A DNA stretch of 14,693 nucleotides from JBBAEA01 sp041656175 (GCA_041656175.1 JBBAEA010000092.1:1-14693), one strand, 5' to 3'; numbered from the stretch's first letter, positions 1-6,836 are shown. Numbers and translations are program-made. The notes: generated by a model from the letters alone, not told the origin.

Positions 1-36
1 GACGTGCGAACAAGAAAGAAAAACCGTAGGTTTTTC

Positions 37-184
37 ATGAGACTAGATTTGCGCAATCGAACGCAAGCCTGCGTGAGTGCAGCGCAAATCGTAGTCGGAA
101 TTGAGGAACTGAGCCCTTAGAACCCTTTTTGTTGTGTAGATTATTGATTTTATTGACTTTATTTTGAAAACCCGCCTAACTTTC
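37..184 (-). repeat. Dispersed repeat family 1, copy A (inverted relative to copies B and C)
   Basis: Positions 37-184 are close to the reverse complement of 3832-3979 (position p pairs with 4016-p). The match is exact from 37 to 122 and then carries scattered mismatches to about 184. A 26-base core at 135-160 is identical in copies A, B and C. The copy contains a strong hairpin: 41-54 pairs with 82-96 with one bulged C, and an inner stem of five pairs (61-65 with 70-74) closes on AGCC. It lies just downstream of the DUF262-HNH gene. No coding potential is evident, and nothing else was recognised in bases 1-237. Confidence 0.9.
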
Positions 185-237
185 GTTGTTTTCTGTTAGC
201 TACTTTTTTGGCAGTTTTCACATTGTTAAGGGCTTGC

Positions 238-1332
238 TTAGTGGTTTGTTTTCTTTAAATTACAATCAATGCACAAGATCTGACAGTTATCAATCGTAGT
301 ATGGCCACCTTTGCTCCAAGGCTTAATGTGGTCTCCGTGCATTTTGTCGAACTCAAATTCTTCGCCACAGATATTGCAAAGATGATTTTGTCTTTCATAA
401 GCTGCTTGTTTATCACGCCTATCAAATGCTCTAATAGAAAGAGCTTTTTCTGAACCTGTAAGTAAATACTCATAGATTCCAGATTTCTTAGTGACATCTT
501 CATCACCCAAGAGTCTTTGAATTTCAAGCTCCAACTTTTTAGGGTCTAAATCAGTCCGCTTACCGTGTTTGTTATAGAACAAGCCCCAAGCTAGCCCCTT
601 CATCTCGCGCCTAACTTTAGGGAAGATCGCTTGAACCCATTCAATTACCGAACGGAAATAGCTCCATAGGCTTTGTGCTGTCGGGTCATGCTGTCTTGTA
701 CTCATATAACCCTCAATCGTTGTATTTTCGGCATCAGCGGCCCAAGAAATAGCGGTTTCTAAATATTCTTGACGAATGGATGAGCCCTTTAAATAAACAT
801 CTGCAAGGGTATTGGCAGCACAGCCTGTTTTTGAAAAATATCGCTTTGCATCAGACACCCAAGAACCCGCATATACGGCATTTCTCAATTCTTGGTCTGT
901 TAGGCGTTCGCCCGCTATATTGATAATCTTAAACCATTCAAGCTTCTCAGAATCAGTTCCGTCACAGACATAAACAAAGAGTTGATAATCTAGGATATGC
1001 TCCTTTTGGTCTTCGGGTAGATTATAGAAATACCTTTCATCTACTGAAAATGCCCCATCAACGTATTCACACAGCGAGATCGTGCGTTGTTGCCCGTCTA
1101 ACACTTCATATGAGTCTTCGCCCGTTTTAGCCCAATAGATTACATTTAGGGGTAAGCCACGCATTACAGAGCGAATAACTTCGTCTCTTTGATTATCTTT
1201 ATATACGAACTCTCTTTGATACTTCGGTCTAATATCGAGACGCTCATCATAACCTACAACACCTTCTTCAGCGTTGTTGTAATAACCATCAGTGACCTCA
1301 CGTACGGTTACTTTGCGTTCTTCTATAATCAT
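238..1332 (-). CDS. DUF262 domain protein with C-terminal HNH endonuclease domain (putative restriction component)
   Basis: A 364-residue protein with two recognisable parts. The N-terminal DUF262 (ParB/sulfiredoxin-like) domain shows PKYQREFVY near residues 37-44 and the signature DGQQRT at 79-84. In characterised relatives (GmrS, SspE, BrxU) this domain is linked to NTP use and control of the nuclease. The C-terminal HNH domain has a zinc knuckle pair C319-x2-C322 and C354-x2-C357, the catalytic-type D334-H335-I and N349, so the nuclease looks intact. The middle (about 150-300) has no motif I recognise. The ATG at 1332 overlaps the methylase stop as ATGA, so the two are translationally coupled and probably act together. 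GmrSD proteins usually carry DUF1524 rather than this zinc-bound HNH type. It probably cleaves DNA lacking (or bearing) the partner's methyl mark; which one cannot be told from sequence. Confidence 0.85.
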   Translation of the reverse strand: MIIEERKVTVREVTDGYYNNAEEGVVGYDERLDIRPKYQREFVYKDNQRDEVIRSVMRGLPLNVIYWAKTGEDSYEVLDGQQRTISLCEYVDGAFSVDERYFYNLPEDQKEHILDYQLFVYVCDGTDSEKLEWFKIINIAGERLTDQELRNAVYAGSWVSDAKRYFSKTGCAANTLADVYLKGSSIRQEYLETAISWAADAENTTIEGYMSTRQHDPTAQSLWSYFRSVIEWVQAIFPKVRREMKGLAWGLFYNKHGKRTDLDPKKLELEIQRLLGDEDVTKKSGIYEYLLTGSEKALSIRAFDRRDKQAAYERQNHLCNICGEEFEFDKMHGDHIKPWSKGGHTTIDNCQILCIDCNLKKTNH

Positions 1333-2420
1333 AAATTTACCTCTTTCGTAACTTCTGGCTGCTTGTTGCGGATAAAAATCCTATCGTATGTCTCACGACC
1401 GTTTATAGTTGTTTTTTTATCGTTTATAGGAGGAACTACATTACCACAGTAAACATCTAATAACTCTTGTGATTTTGACCACCTTTGACTTCCTAGTATT
1501 TCAAACTGGTCTGGATTGTATTTGTCCATAAATGTAATAGGTACGCCCATTATTCCAGTATAATCATAAGGAATATCAGCAACTCTACCTACGTTTATTG
1601 CATCATAATTATCATATTTTGGATAATTTTCAGGGGTATATTTTCTCACCAGAATCAGTTCTTCATGACGTTTTCTAATATCTAAGTTCGTATACCAACA
1701 GATATTTCCTAGACTTCGCCATTTTTGCCCATCTTCATCTACCCAATAGCGTGTTTCTCTAGGCTCAAAATATTCGGGAACAGTAAAAGCCATATCACCA
1801 AATTTATAACCTAACCAAACTTGATTACGCATTAGTAACGGAAATATTTCTTTATAAGTTATGGCGTTTTGGTTCCCAATAATCAAAAAGTCTTTCTTAT
1901 GTGCAAGAAGTAATGTCAAGTATTCTCTAAATAGCGAAAACGGCGGATTAGTTACAACAATGTCTGACTCTTCAAGTAATTTAAGACACTCGTCTGAACG
2001 GAAATCACCATCATCTTCCAATTCTGTTAGTATATTTTCGCCAGACTTAAATAATTCGGCAACATCTAACATATCAACACCACCACCAGTGGTGTCATAA
2101 ACTTTAGTAACAACAGCTTTATAAGGTTTATCTCTATTCTTTTCAGACCCTCCTACAACATCAAACAATGATAATTGTTTATTAGCGATAGGGGACGTTG
2201 CGTAGCAAGTAGCAATGAGTTTCTTTAAGCCAAGTCGATTGAAATTTAAGACAAAATACTTGAAAAAATTCGATTCAAAAGGGTCATCACAGTTACAAAA
2301 TACTGTTTTGCCCCTAAAATGTTTTCTGTAATGCTTTAACTCTTTTTCTATATCGGTCAACTGAGTATAAAACTCATCTTCTTTCGCTTTTGCGGCAGCA
2401 TTTAAGTTTCTATTCCCCAT
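1329..2420 (-). CDS. EcoRI-type adenine-specific DNA methyltransferase (M.EcoRI family)
   Basis: Transfers a methyl group from S-adenosylmethionine to adenine N6 in DNA. The protein aligns with M.EcoRI, as I recall its sequence, almost throughout: KEDEFYTQ near the N-terminus, CNCDDP followed by SNFFKYF, GLKKLIATCY, DGDFRS, the catalytic motif IV SDIVVTNPPFSLFREYL (NPPF at about residues 158-161), and near the C-terminus YPKYDNYDAINV and MGVPITF. It is somewhat longer than M.EcoRI (363 versus about 326 residues), with extra sequence before DGDFRS. I chose the ATG at 2420 over an upstream TTG at 2426: it has GAGGAG nine bases upstream and overlaps the preceding stop as TAATG. By family, GAATTC is a reasonable but unproven target. 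The gene is visibly AT-rich (2221-2280 is 25% GC by hand count, against 53% for 3121-3180 in prmA), which suggests horizontal acquisition. Confidence 0.93.
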   Translation of the reverse strand: MGNRNLNAAAKAKEDEFYTQLTDIEKELKHYRKHFRGKTVFCNCDDPFESNFFKYFVLNFNRLGLKKLIATCYATSPIANKQLSLFDVVGGSEKNRDKPYKAVVTKVYDTTGGGVDMLDVAELFKSGENILTELEDDGDFRSDECLKLLEESDIVVTNPPFSLFREYLTLLLAHKKDFLIIGNQNAITYKEIFPLLMRNQVWLGYKFGDMAFTVPEYFEPRETRYWVDEDGQKWRSLGNICWYTNLDIRKRHEELILVRKYTPENYPKYDNYDAINVGRVADIPYDYTGIMGVPITFMDKYNPDQFEILGSQRWSKSQELLDVYCGNVVPPINDKKTTINGRETYDRIFIRNKQPEVTKEVNL

Positions 2421-2527
2421 TAGCAAAACTCCTCATCATATTCAGCAGAAAAATACTTCTTTGCTTCATCCTTAAAATGGTCATCATTTGGTACAAATTT
2501 CTGATATTGCTTATCAAGATATTGCAT
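2420..2527 (-). CDS. Possible 35-residue small protein or gene remnant upstream of the methylase
   Basis: An ATG at 2527 opens a 35-codon frame rich in Lys, Asp, Glu, Tyr and Phe, starting MQYLDKQYQKF and ending EYDEEFC. Its TAA overlaps the methylase ATG as TAATG, and it carries that gene's GAGGAG ribosome site. No good ribosome site precedes its own ATG. The frame stays open upstream as far as the prmA stop at 2573-2575, so it may be the 3' remnant of a gene cut at the boundary of the acquired segment. I do not recognise the sequence. A promoter-like pair (2510-2538) overlaps its start; if that promoter is the one used, this frame would not be translated. Confidence 0.3.
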   Translation of the reverse strand: MQYLDKQYQKFVPNDDHFKDEAKKYFSAEYDEEFC

Positions 2528-2538
2528 AAAACTGTAAA
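2510..2538 (-). promoter_or_regulatory. Candidate sigma70-type promoter for the methylase/DUF262 operon
   Basis: On the minus strand TTTACA (2538-2533) and GATAAG (2515-2510) are separated by exactly 17 bases. They match the consensus hexamers at five and four positions. Transcription would begin near 2503 and give a leader of about 80 nt before the methylase ATG. Based on hexamer match and spacing only. Confidence 0.35.
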
Positions 2539-2572
2539 GCCCGCATCCCCCAGCATGCAAAGCTCTCCAAGC
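2528..2572. repeat. Junction spacer with a fragment of the intergenic repeat motif
   Basis: The 45 bases between the prmA stop and the operon hold C5 followed by AGCATGCAAAGCTCTCC on the plus strand. A related C-run plus GTGCAAAGCTCCC occurs at 7482-7500, and GTGCAAAGCTCTC at 12679-12691. The AT-rich composition of the methylase operon starts here, so this looks like the insertion boundary. Confidence 0.45.
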
Positions 2573-3517
2573 TTAAATAACGGCGAGCTTCCTGCTTTTA
2601 AAAGTGAGGGAGCACCATTCACCGAGATCGTGGCGTTCAACGAATTCGATTTTGAGATCGGGGTCTTGGTAAGCCTCGACGACTTCGTCGCCTTCGGCAG
2701 CTAAAATTCCGCTTAAAACGAGTATGGCTCCAGCCTTGCAGCTGCGCGCGATTTCGGATTTTAGCATAATGAGGACGGAGGAGATGATATTGGCGACAAC
2801 GAAATCGTAACTATCGCTGTGCTCGCCTGGATCTTGTACAAAGAAGTCGCAATCCACCTCGTTGATCTCGGCGTTCTCTATGCTAACCTCAACAGCGATG
2901 GGGTCGTTGTCTATGCCTACAACTTTGGGAATGCCACACTTGGCAGCCGCAATAGCCAAAACGCCAGAGCCGCAGCCTACATCGTAGAAGCTCGCAAACT
3001 CGTGTACGGAAGTCCACGTATCAATGGCGCGGATGCAGAGCTGCGTGGTTTCGTGTAGACCCGTCCCAAAGGCCATGCCTGGTTCGATAACGATGGTGTG
3101 GCTTGAGGGTTTTGCTTCAAACTCAGTCCACGGTGCGCGGATTGCGATGCGATCCGATACTTGAGCAGGTTTAAACCACTCCTTCCAGCTCTCCTTCCAT
3201 GAACTATCGCTAAATGCCTTCAATTCGAGCTCAATGGGAAGGTCAAACAGGCGCCCTTCTTGCTCAATGATGGCTTTTAACTCATGGGCGAGTGTAACGG
3301 CATCGGCGCTAAAGAAGGCGCGCAAACGCTTTTTGTTGGCTGCAATATTTCCCGCATCCATCGTCTCAGCATCTTGCACGCTGATTGTATGCACTCCATA
3401 AGCGTAAAGTATGGCATATATATTTTGCTCAAACGCGTAGGGTGGCGCGAAGTTTTCTATGGCTTCATCATCGGCTGCATCGATAATAAGCGATAAACAA
3501 ATCCAATTCTCTTCCAT
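2573..3517 (-). CDS. prmA: Ribosomal protein L11 methyltransferase
   Basis: PrmA trimethylates ribosomal protein L11 using S-adenosylmethionine; it is a cytosolic class I methyltransferase. The 314-residue protein has the family landmarks in order: WKESWKEWFKP (about 107-117), the PrmA-specific EPGMAFGTGLHETT (about 145-158), SAM-binding motif I DVGCGSG (179-185), the acidic GIDNDP after motif I, and VANII (about 241-245), which takes the place of the NPPY-type motif in this family. I start it at the ATG at 3517, which has AAAGGA about six bases upstream; an upstream ATG at 3559 has no ribosome site and adds 14 atypical residues. Base composition is ordinary for the window, unlike the adjacent methylase operon, so prmA is probably native. 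Confidence 0.93.
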   Translation of the reverse strand: MEENWICLSLIIDAADDEAIENFAPPYAFEQNIYAILYAYGVHTISVQDAETMDAGNIAANKKRLRAFFSADAVTLAHELKAIIEQEGRLFDLPIELELKAFSDSSWKESWKEWFKPAQVSDRIAIRAPWTEFEAKPSSHTIVIEPGMAFGTGLHETTQLCIRAIDTWTSVHEFASFYDVGCGSGVLAIAAAKCGIPKVVGIDNDPIAVEVSIENAEINEVDCDFFVQDPGEHSDSYDFVVANIISSVLIMLKSEIARSCKAGAILVLSGILAAEGDEVVEAYQDPDLKIEFVERHDLGEWCSLTFKSRKLAVI

Positions 3518-3650
3518 CGTTTTCCTTTTAATGCAAATGGCACTCCGTGCTTGCCGCATGTTCAGAGCAAGCTAATGCCAGAATTATCTAGCACAATTCA
3601 GGAGACCTTTGCACGAAACAAAAATTACGCGACTAGCTCTATAGCCTTTT

Positions 3651-3690
3651 GTGCCTTTCGTGCCTTTAAATAATAAACCACGAAAAGCAC
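3651..3690. repeat. Inverted array of CACGAAA-type motifs upstream of prmA
   Basis: GTGCCTTTCGTG (3651-3662) faces CACGAAAAGCAC (3679-3690), an inverted repeat of 12 with one mismatch. Each arm sits in a short tandem of the same motif (GTGCC twice near 3651-3665; CACGAAAA/GCACGAAA near 3679-3695). It lies about 135 bp upstream of the prmA start. It could be an operator, or another small repeat; no function can be assigned. Confidence 0.55.
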
Positions 3691-3792
3691 GAAAAACCCG
3701 AAATTTTTTATGAAAGAGTGCTATAAGATTCAGGCTGCCATCCTCTCCCCCAACGAGGAACGTAGCCCCAATAAAACAGAGTGCGATAAGCT

Positions 3793-3979
3793 GTAGGGGC
3801 AGGTTTCAAAGCTGCCCCTAAGCAAAATATTGAAAGTCAGGCGCGTCTACAAAATAAAGTCAATAAAATCAATAATCTACATACAAAAACGGATTCTAAG
3901 GGCTCAGTTCCTCAATTCCGACTACGATTTGCGCTGCACTCACGCAGGCTTGCGTTCGATTGCGCAAATCTAGTCTCAT
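3793..3979 (+). repeat. Dispersed repeat family 1, copy B
   Basis: It starts with a hairpin, TAGGGGCAG (3794-3802) pairing with CTGCCCCTA (3812-3820). It continues through the 26-base core (3856-3881) shared with copies A and C, and ends with the long hairpin whose outer arms are 3920-3934 and 3962-3975. Bases 3832-3979 match copy A in inverted orientation; bases 3793-3900 match copy C in direct orientation. No open reading frame of note. Confidence 0.9.
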
Positions 3980-4020
3980 TGGGTCATCAACTCGTAAAAC
4001 ACTCAGTTTTACTCGTTTCG

Positions 4021-4054
4021 ACCCCTTAGACGGGGTTTGGGGCGGTAGCCCCAA
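4021..4054 (+). other. Two adjacent hairpins upstream of the LuxC-like gene
   Basis: ACCCC (4021-4025) pairs with GGGGT (4032-4036), and immediately after it TTGGGGC (4037-4043) pairs with GCCCCAA (4048-4054) around GGTA. The second is followed by TAAAAC rather than a T tract, so it is not a typical intrinsic terminator. It lies 29 bases before the LuxC-like start codon, where it could affect translation. Confidence 0.6.
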
Positions 4055-4082
4055 TAAAACAGAGTTTCCTTAACTGAAAAAC

Positions 4083-5339
4083 ATGGCTAAAATATATTAT
4101 TTAGGCAGAGAACATGATTTTAGCGCTTTGGTCGAGCTTGTGGAAGCTTTGGTACAAAGCAAGCTCAGCTCCCTTAGTCTGGACGCACGAGTCAAGAAAA
4201 TATGCGAGCTTGCCAAAGACTTGCGCAAACAGCTCGCTGTGTCGGATTCATACTTTTCTAGCCTTATACATAAGCACTATAATACTTTGGGCTTTAGCCC
4301 GCATATGCTTCGCTGGGGTTTTGCTCAGTCATTGGCTCAGATAAGCGAAAAGCAAATCTTCGCGCTTATTAGCGCACAAGCGCCCGCAAAAATCTGGGCT
4401 AAGAACGAGTTTTGCTCGCCTTTATGCTTAATGCCAGCTGCCACAGTTCCGCCAGCTACCCTGCAGGATTTGCTGCTCCCCCTTATTTTACCCACAGCTA
4501 TTATTCTGCGTCCTTCTCGGCGACAGTTTTCCTTCTTTCGCGAGCTTTTGGAGTGGCTATCGCAGGCTCATGTGGAGCTTGCTTCATGCATCGCATTAGC
4601 TGAAATTGCGCATGAAGAAGAGGCAGAACTCCTCGAATTGTTCTCGCTTAGTCAGTGCATATCCTTGGCTTCAAGCATGCAAACACTAAAAAATGTGCAA
4701 GCAGTCTGCGAGCGCCTTAAAAGCGAAACTCGCCCTAGGATTCAAGCTTTTGCGCACCGCGTTAGCGCCGCCATCATTCGCCAAAACGAAGTAGCTTGTC
4801 TTTGCAAAGCCGACTACGACGCACTCGCCTTCGACATCCGTGCTTGGGATTTACAAGGCTGTCTTTCTCCGCGTTATGTGGCGATCGAGGGAGAAGTCGA
4901 AGATTGCATTAAATTCGCCAAAACGCTGGAATCTTCCATACAAAATTGGGAAAAAACAATTCCTAGCCTTCATTTAAACACTCAAGAAGCAGCAGCTCAA
5001 AACATTGCAAGGCGAACCTTAGCTCTTGATGCAGCAGAGTATTTCGAGACGGAGTATTGCGCTCTTGTGATTTACGACAAAGAGCGAAGCATGGCTAATG
5101 CTCTTGCAGCAAATACGCTAGCGATTCACCCGTGCAAAGACGCATTGCTCGCCCTACAAACGCTATCGCCTTACGGACAGTGCCTGGCGAGCGTGCGAAA
5201 ACTAGAGTGTGCAGAGCAAGAACGCGCAAAGGCGTTTGGGTTTTCGCATTTTTGCCAATTCGGCGAAATGCAAAAACCCGATCTTTTGTGGCGCCGCGAT
5301 GGAGTAGGGCAGTTGGCGTACTTGTTTGCTAGTCCCTAA
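4083..5339 (+). CDS. LuxC-family acyl-CoA (fatty acyl) reductase, orphan
   Basis: LuxC-family enzymes are relatives of aldehyde dehydrogenases that reduce an activated fatty acyl group to the aldehyde with NADPH via an acyl-cysteine intermediate. Supporting features are the N-proximal ALDH-like stretch VPPATLQDLLLPLILPTAIILRPSRRQ in two pieces (RPSRR at 143-147, cofactor-binding region) and DIRAWDLQGCLSPRYVAIEG, with candidate catalytic Cys260 in QGC followed by LSP as in LuxC proteins. At 418 residues it is shorter than bioluminescence LuxC (about 480). No luxE, luxD or luciferase genes are nearby, so a role in lipid or wax-type aldehyde/alcohol metabolism is more likely than light. The start codon has no visible Shine-Dalgarno sequence. 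The 3' end overlaps the convergent lipoprotein gene by four bases. Confidence 0.75.
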   Translation: MAKIYYLGREHDFSALVELVEALVQSKLSSLSLDARVKKICELAKDLRKQLAVSDSYFSSLIHKHYNTLGFSPHMLRWGFAQSLAQISEKQIFALISAQAPAKIWAKNEFCSPLCLMPAATVPPATLQDLLLPLILPTAIILRPSRRQFSFFRELLEWLSQAHVELASCIALAEIAHEEEAELLELFSLSQCISLASSMQTLKNVQAVCERLKSETRPRIQAFAHRVSAAIIRQNEVACLCKADYDALAFDIRAWDLQGCLSPRYVAIEGEVEDCIKFAKTLESSIQNWEKTIPSLHLNTQEAAAQNIARRTLALDAAEYFETEYCALVIYDKERSMANALAANTLAIHPCKDALLALQTLSPYGQCLASVRKLECAEQERAKAFGFSHFCQFGEMQKPDLLWRRDGVGQLAYLFASP

Positions 5340-6049
5340 AACTCAAAGGGATACTCCACTTCGACGCGTTCCATCGTTGGATTGAATTGCATTGGCTTGA
5401 TGACGCGGAGAAGGCAGTTTTCGAGCTCTGGGTTATTGATCTGGGATTGGAGTACGCGTTCATTGAGCACACTTCCGTTTGCGTCAATACTCCAGCCGAG
5501 GACGAGGCTGCCGCTGTTATCGCTGTGTTTTTCTCTGCAAGCGTCGATTTCGGCTTTATTTTTGTACATCATTTCGCGGATCTCCCCATAGCTAACGCCG
5601 CGCGGCGCAAAACTAAAGGGGTAGCGAATGCGCAATGTCTTTTCGCGCTCTGGAAACTGTAATGTCTCCACTTCTTTTACCAAGCAAGTTTGCACTGCTT
5701 CATCGCGGACACTGTCATCAAGGACTTCGACGTCGTTGACAGCGCCACTTGGGCTGATATCCCATTGTAGGTGTATGCTTCCAGCGAGCTGGGGTTTAAG
5801 GGCTTGTTCGTTGTAGTAACAGGCTTGATAGTTTTCTTTTTTTGATGAGATGACAGCAGAAATCGGAGAGTCGCTCCCATCTTCAAAACCTTTGTCTTGA
5901 GCGTGTGTTTCGGCGCTATCGTCTAGCTTTTCGTCGGACTGCAGTGGCGCCGATACATCGGTGTTCGTGGCATTAGCCGTCGATTTGGGCGAGCTGGAGC
6001 AGGCGAGGCTTAGTGTTGAGCATGCGAATAAAACGATAAGTTTTTTCAT
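5336..6049 (-). CDS. Lipoprotein with two tandem AgmX/PglI-type C-terminal domains
   Basis: A 237-residue secreted lipoprotein. It has a signal peptide (MKKLIVLF...) with lipobox LSLAC and modified Cys17, then a Ser/Asp-rich linker to about residue 65, then two copies of a TonB-C-like domain of the AgmX/PglI C-terminal family. Copy 1 (about 70-147) has Cys77 and Cys122 and ends RIRYPFSF; copy 2 (about 160-237) has Cys171 and Cys212 and ends VEYPFEF at the C-terminus. The two cysteines in each copy are spaced similarly (45 and 41), suggesting one disulfide per domain. These domains are typical of myxobacteria and act in envelope or motility complexes; the role here is unknown. AAGGAG precedes the ATG. 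Its stop overlaps the stop of the convergent LuxC-like gene. Confidence 0.85.
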   Translation of the reverse strand: MKKLIVLFACSTLSLACSSSPKSTANATNTDVSAPLQSDEKLDDSAETHAQDKGFEDGSDSPISAVISSKKENYQACYYNEQALKPQLAGSIHLQWDISPSGAVNDVEVLDDSVRDEAVQTCLVKEVETLQFPEREKTLRIRYPFSFAPRGVSYGEIREMMYKNKAEIDACREKHSDNSGSLVLGWSIDANGSVLNERVLQSQINNPELENCLLRVIKPMQFNPTMERVEVEYPFEF

Positions 6050-6115
6050 TTTTGACTCCTTTTATGCTGTGTTACTTAAAAATAAGCGAATAAGTTTCGC
6101 TCTCTAAGTCGCTAG

Positions 6116-6121
6116 AGTATA
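6116..6121 (-). promoter_or_regulatory. Candidate -10 box for the lipoprotein gene
   Basis: TATACT on the minus strand lies about 66 bases upstream of the lipoprotein ATG. It matches the sigma70 -10 consensus at five of six positions. No clear -35 hexamer is seen at the usual distance. Confidence 0.35.
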
Positions 6122-6162
6122 GCAGAGCAATGAGGCGTTTACATTATTTACACGAGCGCAGC

Positions 6163-6191
6163 AAAAAAAAAGCGCTACATAAAGTAGCGCT
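6163..6191 (-). terminator. Intrinsic terminator of the zinc-ribbon/rpsR operon
   Basis: Read on the minus strand, AGCGCTAC pairs perfectly with GTAGCGCT around a five-base loop (6171-6191) and is followed directly by a run of eight T. It starts 19 bases downstream of the rpsR stop codon. A textbook rho-independent terminator. Confidence 0.92.
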
Positions 6192-6209
6192 AAATTTCAA
6201 GCTATTGCT

Positions 6210-6482
6210 CTAGTCGTCGGCTTGGTAGGGGATAAGAGCGATGTGCCTTGCGCGTTTAATAGCAGAGGCGAGTTTTCGCTGGTATCGAGCCGATACGCCA
6301 GTGATGCGTGAAGGCAAGATCTTGCCACGTGGGGACAAGAAGCGTTTTAGGAGTTGGATGTTCTTGTAATCCAAAACGAGGGAAGCGTCCGCTCTGAAAG
6401 GGCAGCTTTTGCGTTTTGGGCGTCTAAATCCGCGTCCAATGGAGGCACGTGCAGCTGAGGCAGCATTTGTATTAGTATCCAT
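6210..6482 (-). CDS. rpsR: 30S ribosomal protein S18
   Basis: S18 is a small-subunit ribosomal protein that pairs with S6 on the platform. The 90-residue sequence has the family core: RRPKRKSCPF near residue 20, DYKNIQLLKRFLSPRGKILPSRITG, and ARYQRKLASAIKRARHIALIPY. The N-terminal 18 residues are an Ala/Asn-rich extension. GGAGA sits six bases before the ATG. In many bacteria rpsR lies in an rpsF-rpsR-rplI cluster. Here it follows a small zinc-ribbon gene at 41 bp and ends at a terminator, so rpsF and rplI are not in this operon. Confidence 0.96.
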   Translation of the reverse strand: MDTNTNAASAARASIGRGFRRPKRKSCPFRADASLVLDYKNIQLLKRFLSPRGKILPSRITGVSARYQRKLASAIKRARHIALIPYQADD

Positions 6483-6523
6483 AGTTTCTCCAAATATTTC
6501 TAAAATATCGTTAAAATAGCAAA

Positions 6524-6712
6524 TTATTGATGGGTGGGAACTTCTGCGTTACAGCTTGGGCATACCCAAAACATACCACTAGGTTTAGTGATGCGCACCA
6601 TTTTCATAACGCTCATAGCCTGCTCTTTGCCATTACTTTGGCAAGAGGGGCAAAGTTTCACATTCGTGGCCTTTTTACCGATAGCAATCTTTGCGGGTCT
6701 ACGCGCTGCCAT
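6524..6712 (-). CDS. Small zinc-ribbon protein cotranscribed with rpsR
   Basis: A 62-residue basic protein. It starts MAARRPAKIAIGKKATNVKL and carries two knuckles, C21-x2-C24 and C51-x2-C54, each within a CPSC motif, enough for one zinc ribbon. The basic N-terminus and position ahead of rpsR suggest a ribosome-associated or RNA-binding role. It does not match L33, L36, S14 or L32 as I know them, though a diverged ribosomal zinc-ribbon protein cannot be excluded. AAGGA precedes the ATG, and spacing to rpsR is 41 bp with no terminator between. It is a real gene by coding signal and context; function unknown. Confidence 0.8.
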   Translation of the reverse strand: MAARRPAKIAIGKKATNVKLCPSCQSNGKEQAMSVMKMVRITKPSGMFWVCPSCNAEVPTHQ

Positions 6713-6836
6713 ATTTAATCCTTACTCAATACCGGAAGTCTCCTTGCTTTGTGGCTAAGCGAATCTGCAATAACCGCAGACGCCAATTGGGTGAGACCGC
6801 CCGGTAGTTTGCAGCCACCCAATGCAAGGCGCAGAG
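6713..6836 (-). other. Potentially structured 5' leader of the zinc-ribbon/rpsR operon
   Basis: The minus-strand leader would contain an eight-pair perfect stem (ATTGGGTG at 6786-6793 with CACCCAAT at 6816-6823) enclosing a smaller ACCG/CGGT stem. Closer to the gene is a TCTGC/GCAGA hairpin (6764-6768 with 6776-6780). Ribosomal protein leaders often carry autoregulatory structures, and S6:S18 is known to bind such an RNA upstream of rpsF in other bacteria. Whether this one does so is a guess. Confidence 0.4.

Larger units (their letters stand above)
3762..4065. repeat. 21-bp exact direct repeats (3762-3782 and 4045-4065) bracketing repeat copy B
   Basis: The same 21 bases (from GTAGCCCC to ACAGAGT) occur at 3762-3782 and 4045-4065, with repeat copy B between them. 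This could be a duplication made when the intervening ~262 bp inserted, or simply two pieces of the local repeat mosaic. Confidence 0.7.

Noticed and set aside
2410..2640. 76-codon minus-strand frame spanning the prmA end and methylase start
   Set aside because: It crosses two well-supported genes in another frame and has no coding character.
2642..2647. Single GAATTC site next to the EcoRI-type methylase operon
   Set aside because: About three or four would be expected by chance in this length, so one site says little, and the methylase target is unproven.
3762..4065. Possible CRISPR or tandem array from repeated short segments
   Set aside because: Only two copies of the 21-mer are present, with a 262-bp gap; no regular spacing or cas genes.
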